Shown here in pieces: positions 25,880 through 34,411 of a stretch of DNA of 59,216 nucleotides. The notes below the pieces were generated by a model, which saw only the letters and a program-made list of their open reading frames with translations, searched no databases and was not told the origin of the DNA. The position numbers were made by a program, and so were the translations under genes. This stretch comes from CAYWMD01 sp964458575 (GTDB lineage Bacteria; Verrucomicrobiota; Verrucomicrobiia; Limisphaerales; JADLHS01), in NCBI GenBank assembly GCA_964458575.1, contig CAYWMD010000042.1, forward strand, positions 1-59,216. Reading direction: 5' to 3'. The stretch's first letter is position 1. Each line of letters begins with the position of its first letter.

Positions 25880-27220
25880 TCAGGTTGCCCGTCTGGCAAC
25901 CGCCGCCAATTCCACCGCCAATCCCTCGCGGGCGGCATCCACTTCCAGCGGGGACTTCCGCTCCGCCACCAGTTGGCGCGCAGTGGCGACCATGCTGTCC
26001 ACTTTGGCGTCGTCGTGGTCGGGATCGTGATGAAACAGAAACAGCTTTTTGACGCCGGCCTTGATGGCGAGCGACACAGCGGAGTCCACACAACCGTGCC
26101 CCCAACCGATGTGCGTCTCGTATTCCTGCCGGTCGAACTGCGAGTCGAGGATGAGCACGTCCGTGCCGCGCAGGAATTCAATGGTCTTTTGCTCCTCGGC
26201 CTCCGCGAAATCGCGGGTCGCCTGGGTATCGGCCGACTGGCCGGGCAAAGGTTTGTGCAGGCGCGAATGCGGTTCGTTGTCCGGAAAGAAAGCCACCGAA
26301 CCGTCGGGTGCATTCAGCCGGTAGCCGACACAAATGCCGGGATGATTGGCAAACCACGCCTGCACCCGCACCGACCCGACCTGACATTCCATTTCCTTGA
26401 GTTCCTCAATGTGGATGTTGCCGGGCAGCTCGTCGAAGAGCACCGGGAAATACGGGCTTTCCATCTGGCCGGAAAGGACGTTGACCAGTCCGCGGCGCGC
26501 GCCCTCGAAGCCCAGAATGCGCAGGCGGCATTGCGGTTGATAAATCGGCCGGAAGAAGGGCAGGCCCTGGATGTGATCCCAGTGCGTGTGGGAGAGCAGC
26601 AGCGTCAAATTGAATGGCCGTTCCTGGAATTCGTTCATCAACGCGATCCCCAACGGGCGCAAACCCGTGCCCGCATCGAGAATGATGATTTCCCCGCCCG
26701 CGCGGACTTCGAGACAGGAGGTGTTGCCGCCGTAACGCACCGTCCCGGGGCCGGGCGAGGGAATCGAGCCGCGCACACCCCAGAATTTCAAATACGACGG
26801 TTCCGCCGGACCACCGGCCGGCTCGGCGGGCTTGCGCGTGAAGAAGGTCGTGCTGCCGCTGGCCGTAAGCCGATCCAGCACCTTTACGATTTCGTCAGGC
26901 AGGACGGGTTTGGTCAGATATTCGTTCGCTCCCGCCTGACGCGCCGCCGTGCGATCGGCTTCGAATTCGCGTCCCGAGGTGACGACGATCTTGGTGTTGC
27001 GCAAGGTGGCGTCGGCGCGGATGGCCCGGCAGACTTGAAATCCGTTGCAACGGGGCATGAGCAGGTCGCACAGCACAATGTCCGGCCGGCTGCGCCGGAC
27101 TTCCTCCAGCCCCGCATCGCCTTCGCCGGCTTCAAGCACGCGCCAACCCTGCGGCCGCAAAAACTCGGCCATGACCTGGCGGAAACTCGGATCGTCGTCA
27201 ATGACCAGAACGGTTTTCAT
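25880..27220 (-). CDS. Response-regulator receiver fused to a metallo-beta-lactamase-fold hydrolase
   Basis: The 446-residue protein starts with a CheY-like receiver (acidic pair near residues 8-10, phospho-acceptor D52, T81, K104), then a linker and a metallo-beta-lactamase domain with SHTHWDHIQG (H211, H213, D215, H216) and later NHPG and LDSQFD metal-site segments. Phosphorylation could control the hydrolase, whose class resembles PhnP/cyclic-nucleotide-phosphodiesterase types; the substrate is unknown. No sensor kinase lies nearby. The ATG at 27220 is chosen over a TTG one codon before. Confidence 0.88.
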   Translation of the reverse strand: MKTVLVIDDDPSFRQVMAEFLRPQGWRVLEAGEGDAGLEEVRRSRPDIVLCDLLMPRCNGFQVCRAIRADATLRNTKIVVTSGREFEADRTAARQAGANEYLTKPVLPDEIVKVLDRLTASGSTTFFTRKPAEPAGGPAEPSYLKFWGVRGSIPSPGPGTVRYGGNTSCLEVRAGGEIIILDAGTGLRPLGIALMNEFQERPFNLTLLLSHTHWDHIQGLPFFRPIYQPQCRLRILGFEGARRGLVNVLSGQMESPYFPVLFDELPGNIHIEELKEMECQVGSVRVQAWFANHPGICVGYRLNAPDGSVAFFPDNEPHSRLHKPLPGQSADTQATRDFAEAEEQKTIEFLRGTDVLILDSQFDRQEYETHIGWGHGCVDSAVSLAIKAGVKKLFLFHHDPDHDDAKVDSMVATARQLVAERKSPLEVDAAREGLAVELAAVARRAT

Positions 27221-27360
27221 CAAGGGTTTGCGGTATCGTCAGTCCAGTTTACGCCCGGAGCGCTAAATTGAAATCTAAAACCGAGGCCCGGTTCTGAATG
27301 TTTTTCCATCAAGCCACCTCAAACTACCCCGCTTTGGCCCGCACGCAAGCGGCAGGGGCC

Positions 27361-27427
27361 GGAACGCCGGTCTGTGACCGGCTTATCGCGATCCGAAGGC
27401 CCAAAGCCGGTCACAGACCGGCGCTCC
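27361..27427. repeat. Palindromic element, GCCGGTCTGTGACCGGC family, copy 1
   Basis: Arms GGAACGCCGGTCTGTGACCG (left) and its inverse ending CGGCGCTCC (right) surround 16 bases. A second copy lies at 28258-28324, so the gene at 27495-28232 stands between two copies. Confidence 0.8.
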
Positions 27428-27494
27428 GGAATCCGCAGGACGATAATTGCTTGAACGCCCGGCAGACCTGCCTACGCTTCCTGCACGTCGAGCC

Positions 27495-28232
27495 ATGCCA
27501 GCCGAATCGCTGCCAGATCAAACCGTCATCGTCACCGGCCTGTCCAATCGCGCGTTCCTGGAACGTTACGCGCAGCCGGGCCGCGTCGGGCTGTCCGCCG
27601 GGTTGACCCTGGTGGACAAGATGATTTGCCGCGCGGAACGCCATCTCGACGAGCAGGAACGATGGGGCAATTGGTCGCACGCGTTCATCTTCGAGGGCGT
27701 GCGCGCCGATGGCCATCATTGGGTGATCGAGTCCGATCTGGAAATTCACCGGAAACACATCCGGTTGGGCGTGCAGGAAAACCGCATCACGAAATACTTC
27801 AACGAGAAACTCTACACGACCCTGGCAGTGCTGGATTTCGGTCTCCCGGAGAAGCAGACCGCGATGCTTGTGCGCGAAGGCCTGGAACTGGTCGCCACAC
27901 GCGAGCGATACTCGCTGCGCGAACTGGTCGGCACGCTCATCGCCTTGCGGCATCCGGGACTGCGCGGCCGGGAGAATCTCCTCGCTCGCGAGCGTTCGTT
28001 GTTTTGCTCCGCGTTCGTTCAATGTCTTTTTCGCAAGATCGGCTTCGACCTTGCGCCGGGCGTGGATCAAAAGCACACCACGCCTGAGGACATTTCCCGC
28101 ACGCTGACGCCGCATGTCACGTATCTGCTCCAACGCGAAGTGCCGCGCAGCCGTCTTGAAGAGTTGAAGACGCGCGTTCGACGCCATGTGCAGCGGCGGT
28201 TTCGTCGCCTCAAGCCCGGTGCAACCGGCTAG
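27495..28232 (+). CDS. Permuted papain-fold (YiiX/NlpC-P60-like) protein
   Basis: The 245-residue cytoplasmic protein has the circularly permuted order of such hydrolases: a His in NWSHAFIFEG (about residue 63), an acidic residue in WVIESDLE, and a Cys late in LFCSAFVQCLFRKIG. Families with this fold act on peptide or amide bonds of cell-wall or lipid-linked substrates. No signal peptide is visible. The ATG at 27495 is chosen because the 16 upstream codons are Arg/Pro-rich and lie near the repeat element. Confidence 0.72.
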   Translation: MPAESLPDQTVIVTGLSNRAFLERYAQPGRVGLSAGLTLVDKMICRAERHLDEQERWGNWSHAFIFEGVRADGHHWVIESDLEIHRKHIRLGVQENRITKYFNEKLYTTLAVLDFGLPEKQTAMLVREGLELVATRERYSLRELVGTLIALRHPGLRGRENLLARERSLFCSAFVQCLFRKIGFDLAPGVDQKHTTPEDISRTLTPHVTYLLQREVPRSRLEELKTRVRRHVQRRFRRLKPGATG

Positions 28233-28257
28233 ACCGCGTCTTTCACAATCACTGGGC

Positions 28258-28324
28258 GGAGCGCCGGCTTGGAGCCGGCTTTGGGGCTGGCGAATGTCCA
28301 AAGCCGGTCACAGACCGGCGCACC
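28258..28324. repeat. Palindromic element, GCCGGTCTGTGACCGGC family, copy 2
   Basis: The left arm GGAGCGCCGGCTTGGAGCCG pairs with a right arm CCAAAGCCGGTCACAGACCG. The stem is imperfect. The 347-base gap 28233-28579 shows no gene beyond this element; one more GCTTGCCCCGTGAG word at about 28466 matches arms at 29081-29145. Confidence 0.75.
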
Positions 28325-28579
28325 AAGGTCTCGGCGTTTCGTGCGAAGTATGAAATATGCAGGCTGGAATGTTCCGCAAATGGATTTCAAGATGGACCGA
28401 GGGACGGCGGCGGCTGGCGCCTTTCAAACGAAAAGAACAAAGGGACGAAGGCAGACAAGTTCGATGGGCTTGCCCCGTGAGCCGAAGGCTTTTACGAGGA
28501 CGCTCCGCACGCGCGATCACCTCTCACGCCTTTCCCCCCTCCAGCACGCGCGTGCTCCGGTCAAAGCTATGTTCGGAGA

Positions 28580-28996
28580 TTAGGGCTTGCTTTCATACTC
28601 ATCCAAGGCGTGTCCATCCACCGGAATACCCTTCATGCTGACATACGACCAACTATACCACCACAAATCGGCTTTCTTAGATCGCGTCAAATAGTGGATC
28701 CCTTCTTTCTCATCAATATGAAGGACCCCGTTTTGAATCGGATTCGTCCCGCACACATACTCGGTATCCCATCGTCCCTTCACAAACGGCCCGATGCTGC
28801 GCCTGAACAATCCGTGGTAGTCACTGCCCGGGTCCGGTGTCATGACCAAGAATATCTGGCCGTCTTTGACAGTGGCGACGTAGTAGAATCCGGTCCAAGA
28901 CTTCTCGAATCGTGATTGCGGCGTGGAACTGCAGGAGGCCAAGCTGAAAACAGAGCCGAGCAGCAACATCGTGAGAAGATGCGCGATTGATTTCAT
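28580..28996 (-). CDS. Small lipoprotein, unknown function
   Basis: The 138-residue product opens with a signal peptide and lipobox (MKSIAHLLTMLLLGSVFSLA, then SC), and continues with a small beta-rich domain (SWTGFYYVATVKDGQIFLVM). It would be anchored in the envelope. The ATG at 28996 fits the signal peptide; 53 upstream codons of the longer frame belong to repeat DNA. Codon use is less GC-rich than in the neighbours, which may point to transfer. Confidence 0.68.
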   Translation of the reverse strand: MKSIAHLLTMLLLGSVFSLASCSSTPQSRFEKSWTGFYYVATVKDGQIFLVMTPDPGSDYHGLFRRSIGPFVKGRWDTEYVCGTNPIQNGVLHIDEKEGIHYLTRSKKADLWWYSWSYVSMKGIPVDGHALDEYESKP

Positions 28997-29080
28997 GGCC
29001 CTAGACAGTATGGCTTTGCATGAAAGGGGAACAGGTGTCTGCTCTCCGGAGTAAACGTGGGTTGCGAACCGCAGAGCGGC

Positions 29081-29145
29081 CTCGCCCCGTGAGATAAGCA
29101 GGCAATTCTGCAGAAGCTCCAGCGCCGAATATCTCACGGGGCAAG
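29081..29145. repeat. Inverted repeat, GCCCCGTGAGATA family
   Basis: Arms CTCGCCCCGTGAGATA (29081-29096) and TATCTCACGGGGCAAG (29130-29145) are near-perfect inverses around 33 bases. It is the left part of a 431-base gap (28997-29427) that contains two repeats and a short open frame at 29233-29304 of 23 codons (MKTYILRDPNSVQPQ), which may be a gene remnant. Confidence 0.75.
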
Positions 29146-29317
29146 CCACATCCATCCTTCGCAGGTCTGCTATGGAGGACAGGAGTTGTGGAACTCACGT
29201 CGCCAACAACCAATGATCGAAGAACAGACACCATGAAGACCTACATACTCCGTGACCCCAACTCCGTCCAGCCCCAAAAAGGCCATTCCTCGAAAAACCC
29301 GTGACGCGCCAAATCTT

Positions 29318-29411
29318 CCTCTGCGACTCTCCGCGTTCTCTGCGCCTCTGCGTTAAACTCCAACATCTGATCAACGCAGAGACGCAGAGCACGCAGGGGA
29401 ACGCAAAGAAC
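29318..29411. repeat. CTCTGCG/CGCAGAG palindromic repeat
   Basis: The left half consists of words such as CTCTGCG and GCGTTCTCTGCG; the right half has the inverse words AACGCAGAGACGCAGAG. Together they form a long imperfect hairpin. Such CTCTGCG repeats are common between genes in many Verrucomicrobiota and other bacteria. It ends just before the stop of the DUF2851 gene. Confidence 0.8.
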
Positions 29412-29427
29412 GAATCACCAAAATCTC

Positions 29428-30906
29428 TCAGCCGTGCCACGACTTCACCATTTCCGGAAACTGGCAGTTGTCGCAGATGGCATTCGAGTGATCGCAGAAA
29501 TCGCGGACGATTTGAATCAGGCCCTGCTGCTCCGCCGCGCCGGCCAGAAAGCGCCGGGCGGCACCCCCGAGCAGGCGCTGTCGCGCCAACCGCAGCACCG
29601 CGTTGTCTTCCGCAGCCGGCCACGCGAAGTAGCGATGCTCGATTTCGTTGCGCAGACCGTGGTTCTTTCCCTCCGCCGCGCGTGACCAAAGCCACGGCAG
29701 AATCACGTTCACGGCGAGGTCGGTGACGCGAGTCGCACCGAGCAATGGCTGCGGTTTGTGCAAACGGGCCGAACGAAACGTCCAGTGCCACGACCAGAAT
29801 TCGTCACGCACGACCTGCAGAATCCGGAGCAATGAATCGGGCAGCGTGCGGCTGGGCGCTTCGGCAGCGCACCAACGCTCCAACTTCGCCGGCACGTCGC
29901 CGGCAGCGAGCCAATGGGCGGCAAGCGCCAGTCGCCGTTGCGGATGGTTGGCCGGACGCAGGCCGTGGAACTTCCAAACGGCGCGTGGCAACGCACAATC
30001 GCCGAGTTCGTCACGATCGCGCCACCAGCAATCCCAAACGCGTCGCAAATAACCGTCGCCGCCCGCTTGGGCTCGCGTCAGTTCCGCGGGCAGCAGGCCG
30101 CTCAATCCGAGCAACCGCGCTTGCAAGGCGAACGGCGTTGCATCGCCGCGCGTCCAGCGTTGTCGCGTTTCGGCCAGACACTGCATGGGCCAGACGTTGT
30201 GTTTGTAACCCAGCGCGCGAAACAATCCTTCCCAGAGCGACTGTTCCCAACCGGCGTGCCGGGCGCGGGCTTGAAACTGCGCGGCTTTGGCGGCCAATCG
30301 GACGCGCGCGGCTTCCCGCAGCAATTTCCTTCGCGACTCCTCGCTGAGTTCCTTCAACGGCGCGGAGCATTTGCCGCGCAGGTTTTCCGGCAGGGTTTTG
30401 GCGGGTTCGCGTTCCAACCAAAGGCTCAATTCGCCCAGCGGCGCATCCAGCGAATTCCGGAGGGTCAAGACCGGTGGAGGTTGGAGTTCAAGCTTTAGCT
30501 TGTCCGGCTGCTCTTTCCCCGGGCACGCTGAAGCGTGGACTCCAACGGCGTCCCAGATGACGTGGAGTAAGACGTCTCGAAATGCCGGATTGCGGTAATG
30601 ACCGTGCGCGCGCCAGCCGGATGGGCGCAGGTCCACTTCGACGTCGCCGGATCGCGGCGGCTCGTCATCCATCTGCACGACGGCGCCGCGAAAATCCGGC
30701 CCGCCTTCGACGCTGAGAAAACCGGGATGAAGCACCCGCAGACTTTTTCCGTCCAAGGTCCTTAGTTGATCGCGACGGACGCGTTGATGCAGCCAGACGG
30801 CTTGGAGCAGACGTTCCGGCGGAGAATCGCCGTCGTCGCGCAACTCGCCGGTGACGCCGGCGCGCAAGCGCCATTGGGCGTAAAAGCTGGTGGACGGCAG
30901 GGACAC
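29428..30906 (-). CDS. DUF2851 family protein, in-frame palindrome inside
   Basis: The 492-residue cytoplasmic protein has the DUF2851 layout: FLSVEGGPDFRGAVVQMDD near the start, GDVEVDLRPSGWRAHGHYRN, and the end DFCDHSNAICDNCQFP. The family has no known function. Residues about 121-142 (VGVHASACPGKEQPDKLKLE) are encoded by a palindromic repeat also found at 51749-51817; this part is absent from the family pattern. The frame opens with GTG at 30906. Confidence 0.88.
   Translation of the reverse strand: MSLPSTSFYAQWRLRAGVTGELRDDGDSPPERLLQAVWLHQRVRRDQLRTLDGKSLRVLHPGFLSVEGGPDFRGAVVQMDDEPPRSGDVEVDLRPSGWRAHGHYRNPAFRDVLLHVIWDAVGVHASACPGKEQPDKLKLELQPPPVLTLRNSLDAPLGELSLWLEREPAKTLPENLRGKCSAPLKELSEESRRKLLREAARVRLAAKAAQFQARARHAGWEQSLWEGLFRALGYKHNVWPMQCLAETRQRWTRGDATPFALQARLLGLSGLLPAELTRAQAGGDGYLRRVWDCWWRDRDELGDCALPRAVWKFHGLRPANHPQRRLALAAHWLAAGDVPAKLERWCAAEAPSRTLPDSLLRILQVVRDEFWSWHWTFRSARLHKPQPLLGATRVTDLAVNVILPWLWSRAAEGKNHGLRNEIEHRYFAWPAAEDNAVLRLARQRLLGGAARRFLAGAAEQQGLIQIVRDFCDHSNAICDNCQFPEMVKSWHG
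30481..30546. repeat. TTGGAGTCCA palindromic element, in-frame copy inside DUF2851 gene
   Basis: The 66-base element has arms TTGGAGTTCAAGCTTTAGC and, inverted, CACGCTGAAGCGTGGACTCC. It keeps the reading frame of the DUF2851 gene and encodes about 22 residues. A close relative stands at 51749-51817 after an unrelated gene. Confidence 0.88.
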
Positions 30907-31105
30907 TTGAGATTGCTTTTGCTTGGTTGGCTTTGCAAAGTCAAGCGCAGGTTGGAGCGCGGCGTTGGCGCCGCTTCATCGCGCGACCGGTTTGATGCGA
31001 GCGCAGGCCAGGCCAGCGGATCGTGAAGCGGGCCGGAACCCGCGCGCATGGCAAAGCATCACCAGCCCGATTTGAACGAATCCAACAGCCCGCTTGAGGG
31101 TTAGA

Positions 31106-32503
31106 ATGAATGTGAAACGAAGCACCCGAAAATTCCGGGTTTACGGTTGGTTGAGCCTCCCGCTGACCGCGTGGCTGGCGGGGTTCGTGCCCGCCCCGGC
31201 CTGCGCGGCCGAAACCGACATCCGCCGCGATGCCACGGTGGAGGTCATCGAGAAAATCATGCCGTGCGTGGTCAACATCGCCACCGCCACGATTGTGGAG
31301 CAGGCGAATGACCCGTCCCTCGAGATGCTCCGCCGCTATTTTGGCTGGCGGGTGCCGACCGAACGGCATGAGGAGCCTTTCAGCGTTGGGTCGGGCGTGA
31401 TCGTGGACGAGGAGGGATACATCCTGACCAACTTCCACGTGTTGGAACATGCGACCCGGGTGCAGGTCAAATTGTGGGATGGCCGCGTCTATGACGCCGA
31501 TCCGCTGGTCTATACGCCGCTCAAGGATGTGGCCCTGCTCAAACTGCGCGCCAAGCCGGGCGAAAAGTTCAAGGGGATCAAGTTCGCCAGTGACGACGAT
31601 TTATTGCTCGGTGAAACGGTGCTGGCCCTGGGCAATCCCTACGGACTGGGCGGTTCGGTGACACGGGGCATCTTGAGTTCAAAGAACCGCCGGCCCGCGT
31701 CCGGCATGGAGCGGTTGACCGCCGAGGATTGCCTGCAAACCGACGCCGACATCAACCCCGGCAACAGCGGCGGCCCGCTGGTCAATCTCCGCGGCGAGTT
31801 GATCGGCATCAACGTCGCCCAATATCGCGGCCGCGGCGAATCCGAAGGCAAGGGCGTGGGATTTGCCATCCCGATCAAGCAGGTTTCCGCCGTGTTCGCC
31901 GAGTTCTTCACGCCGGAAGCCAAGGACGCGCTCTGGTTCGGCGCGCGCGTCGTGCAGTCGGGCACGGGCCCGTTGAACATCAAGTTCGTGCTGGGCGGCA
32001 GCCCCGCCGACACCGCCGGTTTGCGCGCCAACCAACGGATTGTGCAGGTGAACGGCCAGACGCCCCGGGGGTTGGTGGAGTTCAACCGCTTGATCACGGC
32101 GAATACGAACCACGAGGCGACGCTCGTGGTCGAACAGGACGGCGCGCGCCGCTCCGTCAAAACGAAACTCGTGCCGTTCGACGACTTGATCCGGAAGAAG
32201 CTCGGCCTGGTGCTGCTCAATCTGACCCCGCAAACCGCCGCCCAGTATCAGGTGAAACCGGGGCAGGGGTTGTTCGTCGAAGAGGTGGAGGGCGGCAGCC
32301 CGGCGGCCAAGGCGCAGTTGCAGCGCGGTTTTCTGCTCACTGCCGTTGACGATCGCCCCACGCCGGACCTGATCAGCATCGCCGACGCCGTATCGTCAAA
32401 GCAGCCCGGCGAGCAGGTCCGGCTGACCGTGATTTTCCCGCGGCGGGTGAACAACAGTTTCTTCGAGTACCGGCAGACCACCGTGCCCGTCACGGTTCGT
32501 TGA
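31106..32503 (+). CDS. HtrA/DegP-type periplasmic serine protease with PDZ domains
   Basis: The 465-residue protein has a signal peptide (WLSLPLTAWLAGF, AACAAE-type end), a trypsin-like domain with catalytic H111 (LTNFHV), D141 (KDVALL) and S221 (GNSGGP), and two PDZ-like regions (about 275-360 and 370-460). It handles misfolded envelope proteins. GAGGG stands about 8 bases before the ATG at 31106. The N-terminal helix may remain as an anchor. The 199-base divergent gap to the DUF2851 gene must hold both promoters. Confidence 0.92.
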   Translation: MNVKRSTRKFRVYGWLSLPLTAWLAGFVPAPACAAETDIRRDATVEVIEKIMPCVVNIATATIVEQANDPSLEMLRRYFGWRVPTERHEEPFSVGSGVIVDEEGYILTNFHVLEHATRVQVKLWDGRVYDADPLVYTPLKDVALLKLRAKPGEKFKGIKFASDDDLLLGETVLALGNPYGLGGSVTRGILSSKNRRPASGMERLTAEDCLQTDADINPGNSGGPLVNLRGELIGINVAQYRGRGESEGKGVGFAIPIKQVSAVFAEFFTPEAKDALWFGARVVQSGTGPLNIKFVLGGSPADTAGLRANQRIVQVNGQTPRGLVEFNRLITANTNHEATLVVEQDGARRSVKTKLVPFDDLIRKKLGLVLLNLTPQTAAQYQVKPGQGLFVEEVEGGSPAAKAQLQRGFLLTAVDDRPTPDLISIADAVSSKQPGEQVRLTVIFPRRVNNSFFEYRQTTVPVTVR

Positions 32504-32557
32504 GCAATTTATGATGGCCCGCCGCGCTTTCTTGCTTACACTCGGCCCTGCGCATCC

Positions 32558-33514
32558 ATGAACAACGGCACGATGATTGAAGTGGCCAATCTGACCAAGC
32601 GGTTCGCTGGCCGGACCGCCGTGGCGGACATTTCCTTCACCGTCGGGCGCGGCGAGATCGTCGGCTTGCTCGGCCCAAACGGCGCGGGCAAAAGCACGAC
32701 CATGCGGATTTTGTCCTGTTTCCTCCCGGCGACTTCCGGCACGGCGCGCGTCGCCGGCTTGGACGTGTTCCGCGATTCACAGGAGGTCCGGCGGCGCATC
32801 GGCTACATGCCGGAGAACAACCCGCTCCATCCCGAAATGCGCGTGCGCGAGTATTTGAAATTCCGGGCGCGCCTCAAGGGACTCAGCCGGACGCGCTCGC
32901 GCGAACGGGTGGATGTGGTGATGGAGCAGTTTGGTTTGAAGGACGTAAGCCGTCGCATCATCGGCCAGCTTTCCAAGGGTTACCGTCAGCGGGTCGGCCT
33001 GGCGGATTCGCTCGTGCATGAACCCGAATTGATCATTCTGGACGAGCCGACCATTGGCCTGGATCCGCATCAGATTCGGACCGTGCGGCAGCTCATCAAG
33101 GGCCTGGCGGGGTCGCACACGGTCTTGATTTCCACCCACATTCTGCCCGAGGCGGAAATGACCTGCAATCGGATGCTGATCATGTTCGATGGCCGCATCC
33201 TCGCCGCCGACACGCCGGAGAATTTGCAGAAACTCATGGCCGGCAGCAGTCAGGTCATCGCCGAAATTGCGGCGCCGGTGCCGGAACTGCGCGAGTGCTG
33301 GTCGCAGATGCCGGAGATCGAGCAGTTCGACATTTCGGCCGCCGAGGGGGAATTTCACCGGTGCGCCCTGACGCCGCGGGATGGCCATGATCTGCGGCCG
33401 AAGATATTTGCGCTGGCCCGTGAGCGTGGATGGACCCTGCGCGAACTGACGCGCAACCGGCATTCGCTCGAAGACATTTACGTGCAGGTGACCAAGCCGG
33501 AGGAAGAGGAGTGA
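32558..33514 (+). CDS. ABC transporter ATPase, GldA-like
   Basis: The 318-residue ATPase has Walker A GPNGAGKST, the signature LSKGYRQRVGLADSL, Walker B LIILDEPTIGLDP and H-loop STHIL. The order ATPase, six-TM permease, large one-TM auxiliary protein is that of the Gld transporter of Bacteroidetes and of related ABC sets in many phyla. It follows the HtrA gene by 54 bases. Confidence 0.92.
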   Translation: MNNGTMIEVANLTKRFAGRTAVADISFTVGRGEIVGLLGPNGAGKSTTMRILSCFLPATSGTARVAGLDVFRDSQEVRRRIGYMPENNPLHPEMRVREYLKFRARLKGLSRTRSRERVDVVMEQFGLKDVSRRIIGQLSKGYRQRVGLADSLVHEPELIILDEPTIGLDPHQIRTVRQLIKGLAGSHTVLISTHILPEAEMTCNRMLIMFDGRILAADTPENLQKLMAGSSQVIAEIAAPVPELRECWSQMPEIEQFDISAAEGEFHRCALTPRDGHDLRPKIFALARERGWTLRELTRNRHSLEDIYVQVTKPEEEE

Positions 33515-33521
33515 TGGAAAG

Positions 33522-33616
33522 CGAACATTCAACATTCAACATTCAACATCGAACATTCAACAAATGGGTGAATGATGGCGGCTTGGGCGTTGAGCGTTGG
33601 ATGTTGAATGTTTTTA
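33522..33616. repeat. AACATTCAACATTCAAC palindromic repeat, copy 1
   Basis: Four tandem AACATTC words on the left are followed by inverse words (GTTGAATG) on the right, giving a long hairpin. It stands between ATPase and permease genes of the Gld-like set. A second copy lies at 38387-38489 between genes of the T7SS-like locus. Confidence 0.9.
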
Positions 33617-33630
33617 ACGGATAACCGCTG

Positions 33631-34410
33631 ATGCACGCCTTTCTCACTCTCACCCGCCGCGAGCTGGCGTCCTATTTTTTTTCGGTCACCGGCTACGTCA
33701 TCATTGCCGCAACGACCTTCCTGGTGGGGTTGAGCTTCGTGGTGCTGATGGATCAACTGGGAAATCAACCCACGCCCATGCCGGTGACAGAGTTGTTTTA
33801 TCGCACGTATTTTTTCTGGCTCATCCTGCTGCTGGCGGCGCCGGTCATCACGATGCGCCTGTTCGCCCTGGAAAAGTTTTCCGGCACGTATGAAACATTG
33901 ATGACCACGCCCGTGCGGGATTTAACGGTGGTGCTGGCAAAGTTCAGCGCGGCATTCGGTTTTTACCTAGTGATGTGGCTGCCGATGCTGGGCTGCGTGT
34001 TAATCGTGCAAAGCTTCGCCAACGCGCCGGGCGCGGCCGGAACCGCCGGGGCCCTGAACCTGATTGATCCGGGCACGCTGGGCGGAATGTATCTCGGCGT
34101 GGCCCTGATGGGCGCGCTGTTCTTGTCGCTGGGTTGCTTCGCGTCCGCCATCACGCGCAGCCAGATGGTGGCCGCCATGCTGACGCTGGTGCTGGGGGTG
34201 AGCTTGTTCGCACTGGGGTTCCTGGCCGAGCGAACCCCCGTGGCGGGAAACTGGGCCGCCCTGGTGTTGGGCTATTTCGCCCTGTTCGAGCAAATGCACG
34301 ATTTCGCCCGGGGGATTGTGGATACGCGCGCGGTGGTGTTCTACCTGAGCCTGACTTTTTTCCTGTTGTTTCTGACGCTCCGCACGATCGAGAGCCGTCG
34401 CTGGAGGTGA
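33631..34410 (+). CDS. ABC permease, GldF-like
   Basis: The 259-residue protein has six TM helices with the pattern REL ASYFFSVTGYVIIAA at the start and MRLFALEKFSGTYETLMTTP after the second helix, typical of the GldF/YhaP-type permeases. It is separated from the ATPase by a repeat and from the auxiliary gene by one base. Function is shared with its neighbours; substrate unknown. Confidence 0.88.
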   Translation: MHAFLTLTRRELASYFFSVTGYVIIAATTFLVGLSFVVLMDQLGNQPTPMPVTELFYRTYFFWLILLLAAPVITMRLFALEKFSGTYETLMTTPVRDLTVVLAKFSAAFGFYLVMWLPMLGCVLIVQSFANAPGAAGTAGALNLIDPGTLGGMYLGVALMGALFLSLGCFASAITRSQMVAAMLTLVLGVSLFALGFLAERTPVAGNWAALVLGYFALFEQMHDFARGIVDTRAVVFYLSLTFFLLFLTLRTIESRRWR

Positions 34411-34411
34411 C

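Noticed and set aside
33522..33616. CRISPR-like array from the repeated AACATTC words
   Set aside because: The units are about 10 bases without spacers, are followed by inverse copies, and no cas gene lies in the window.
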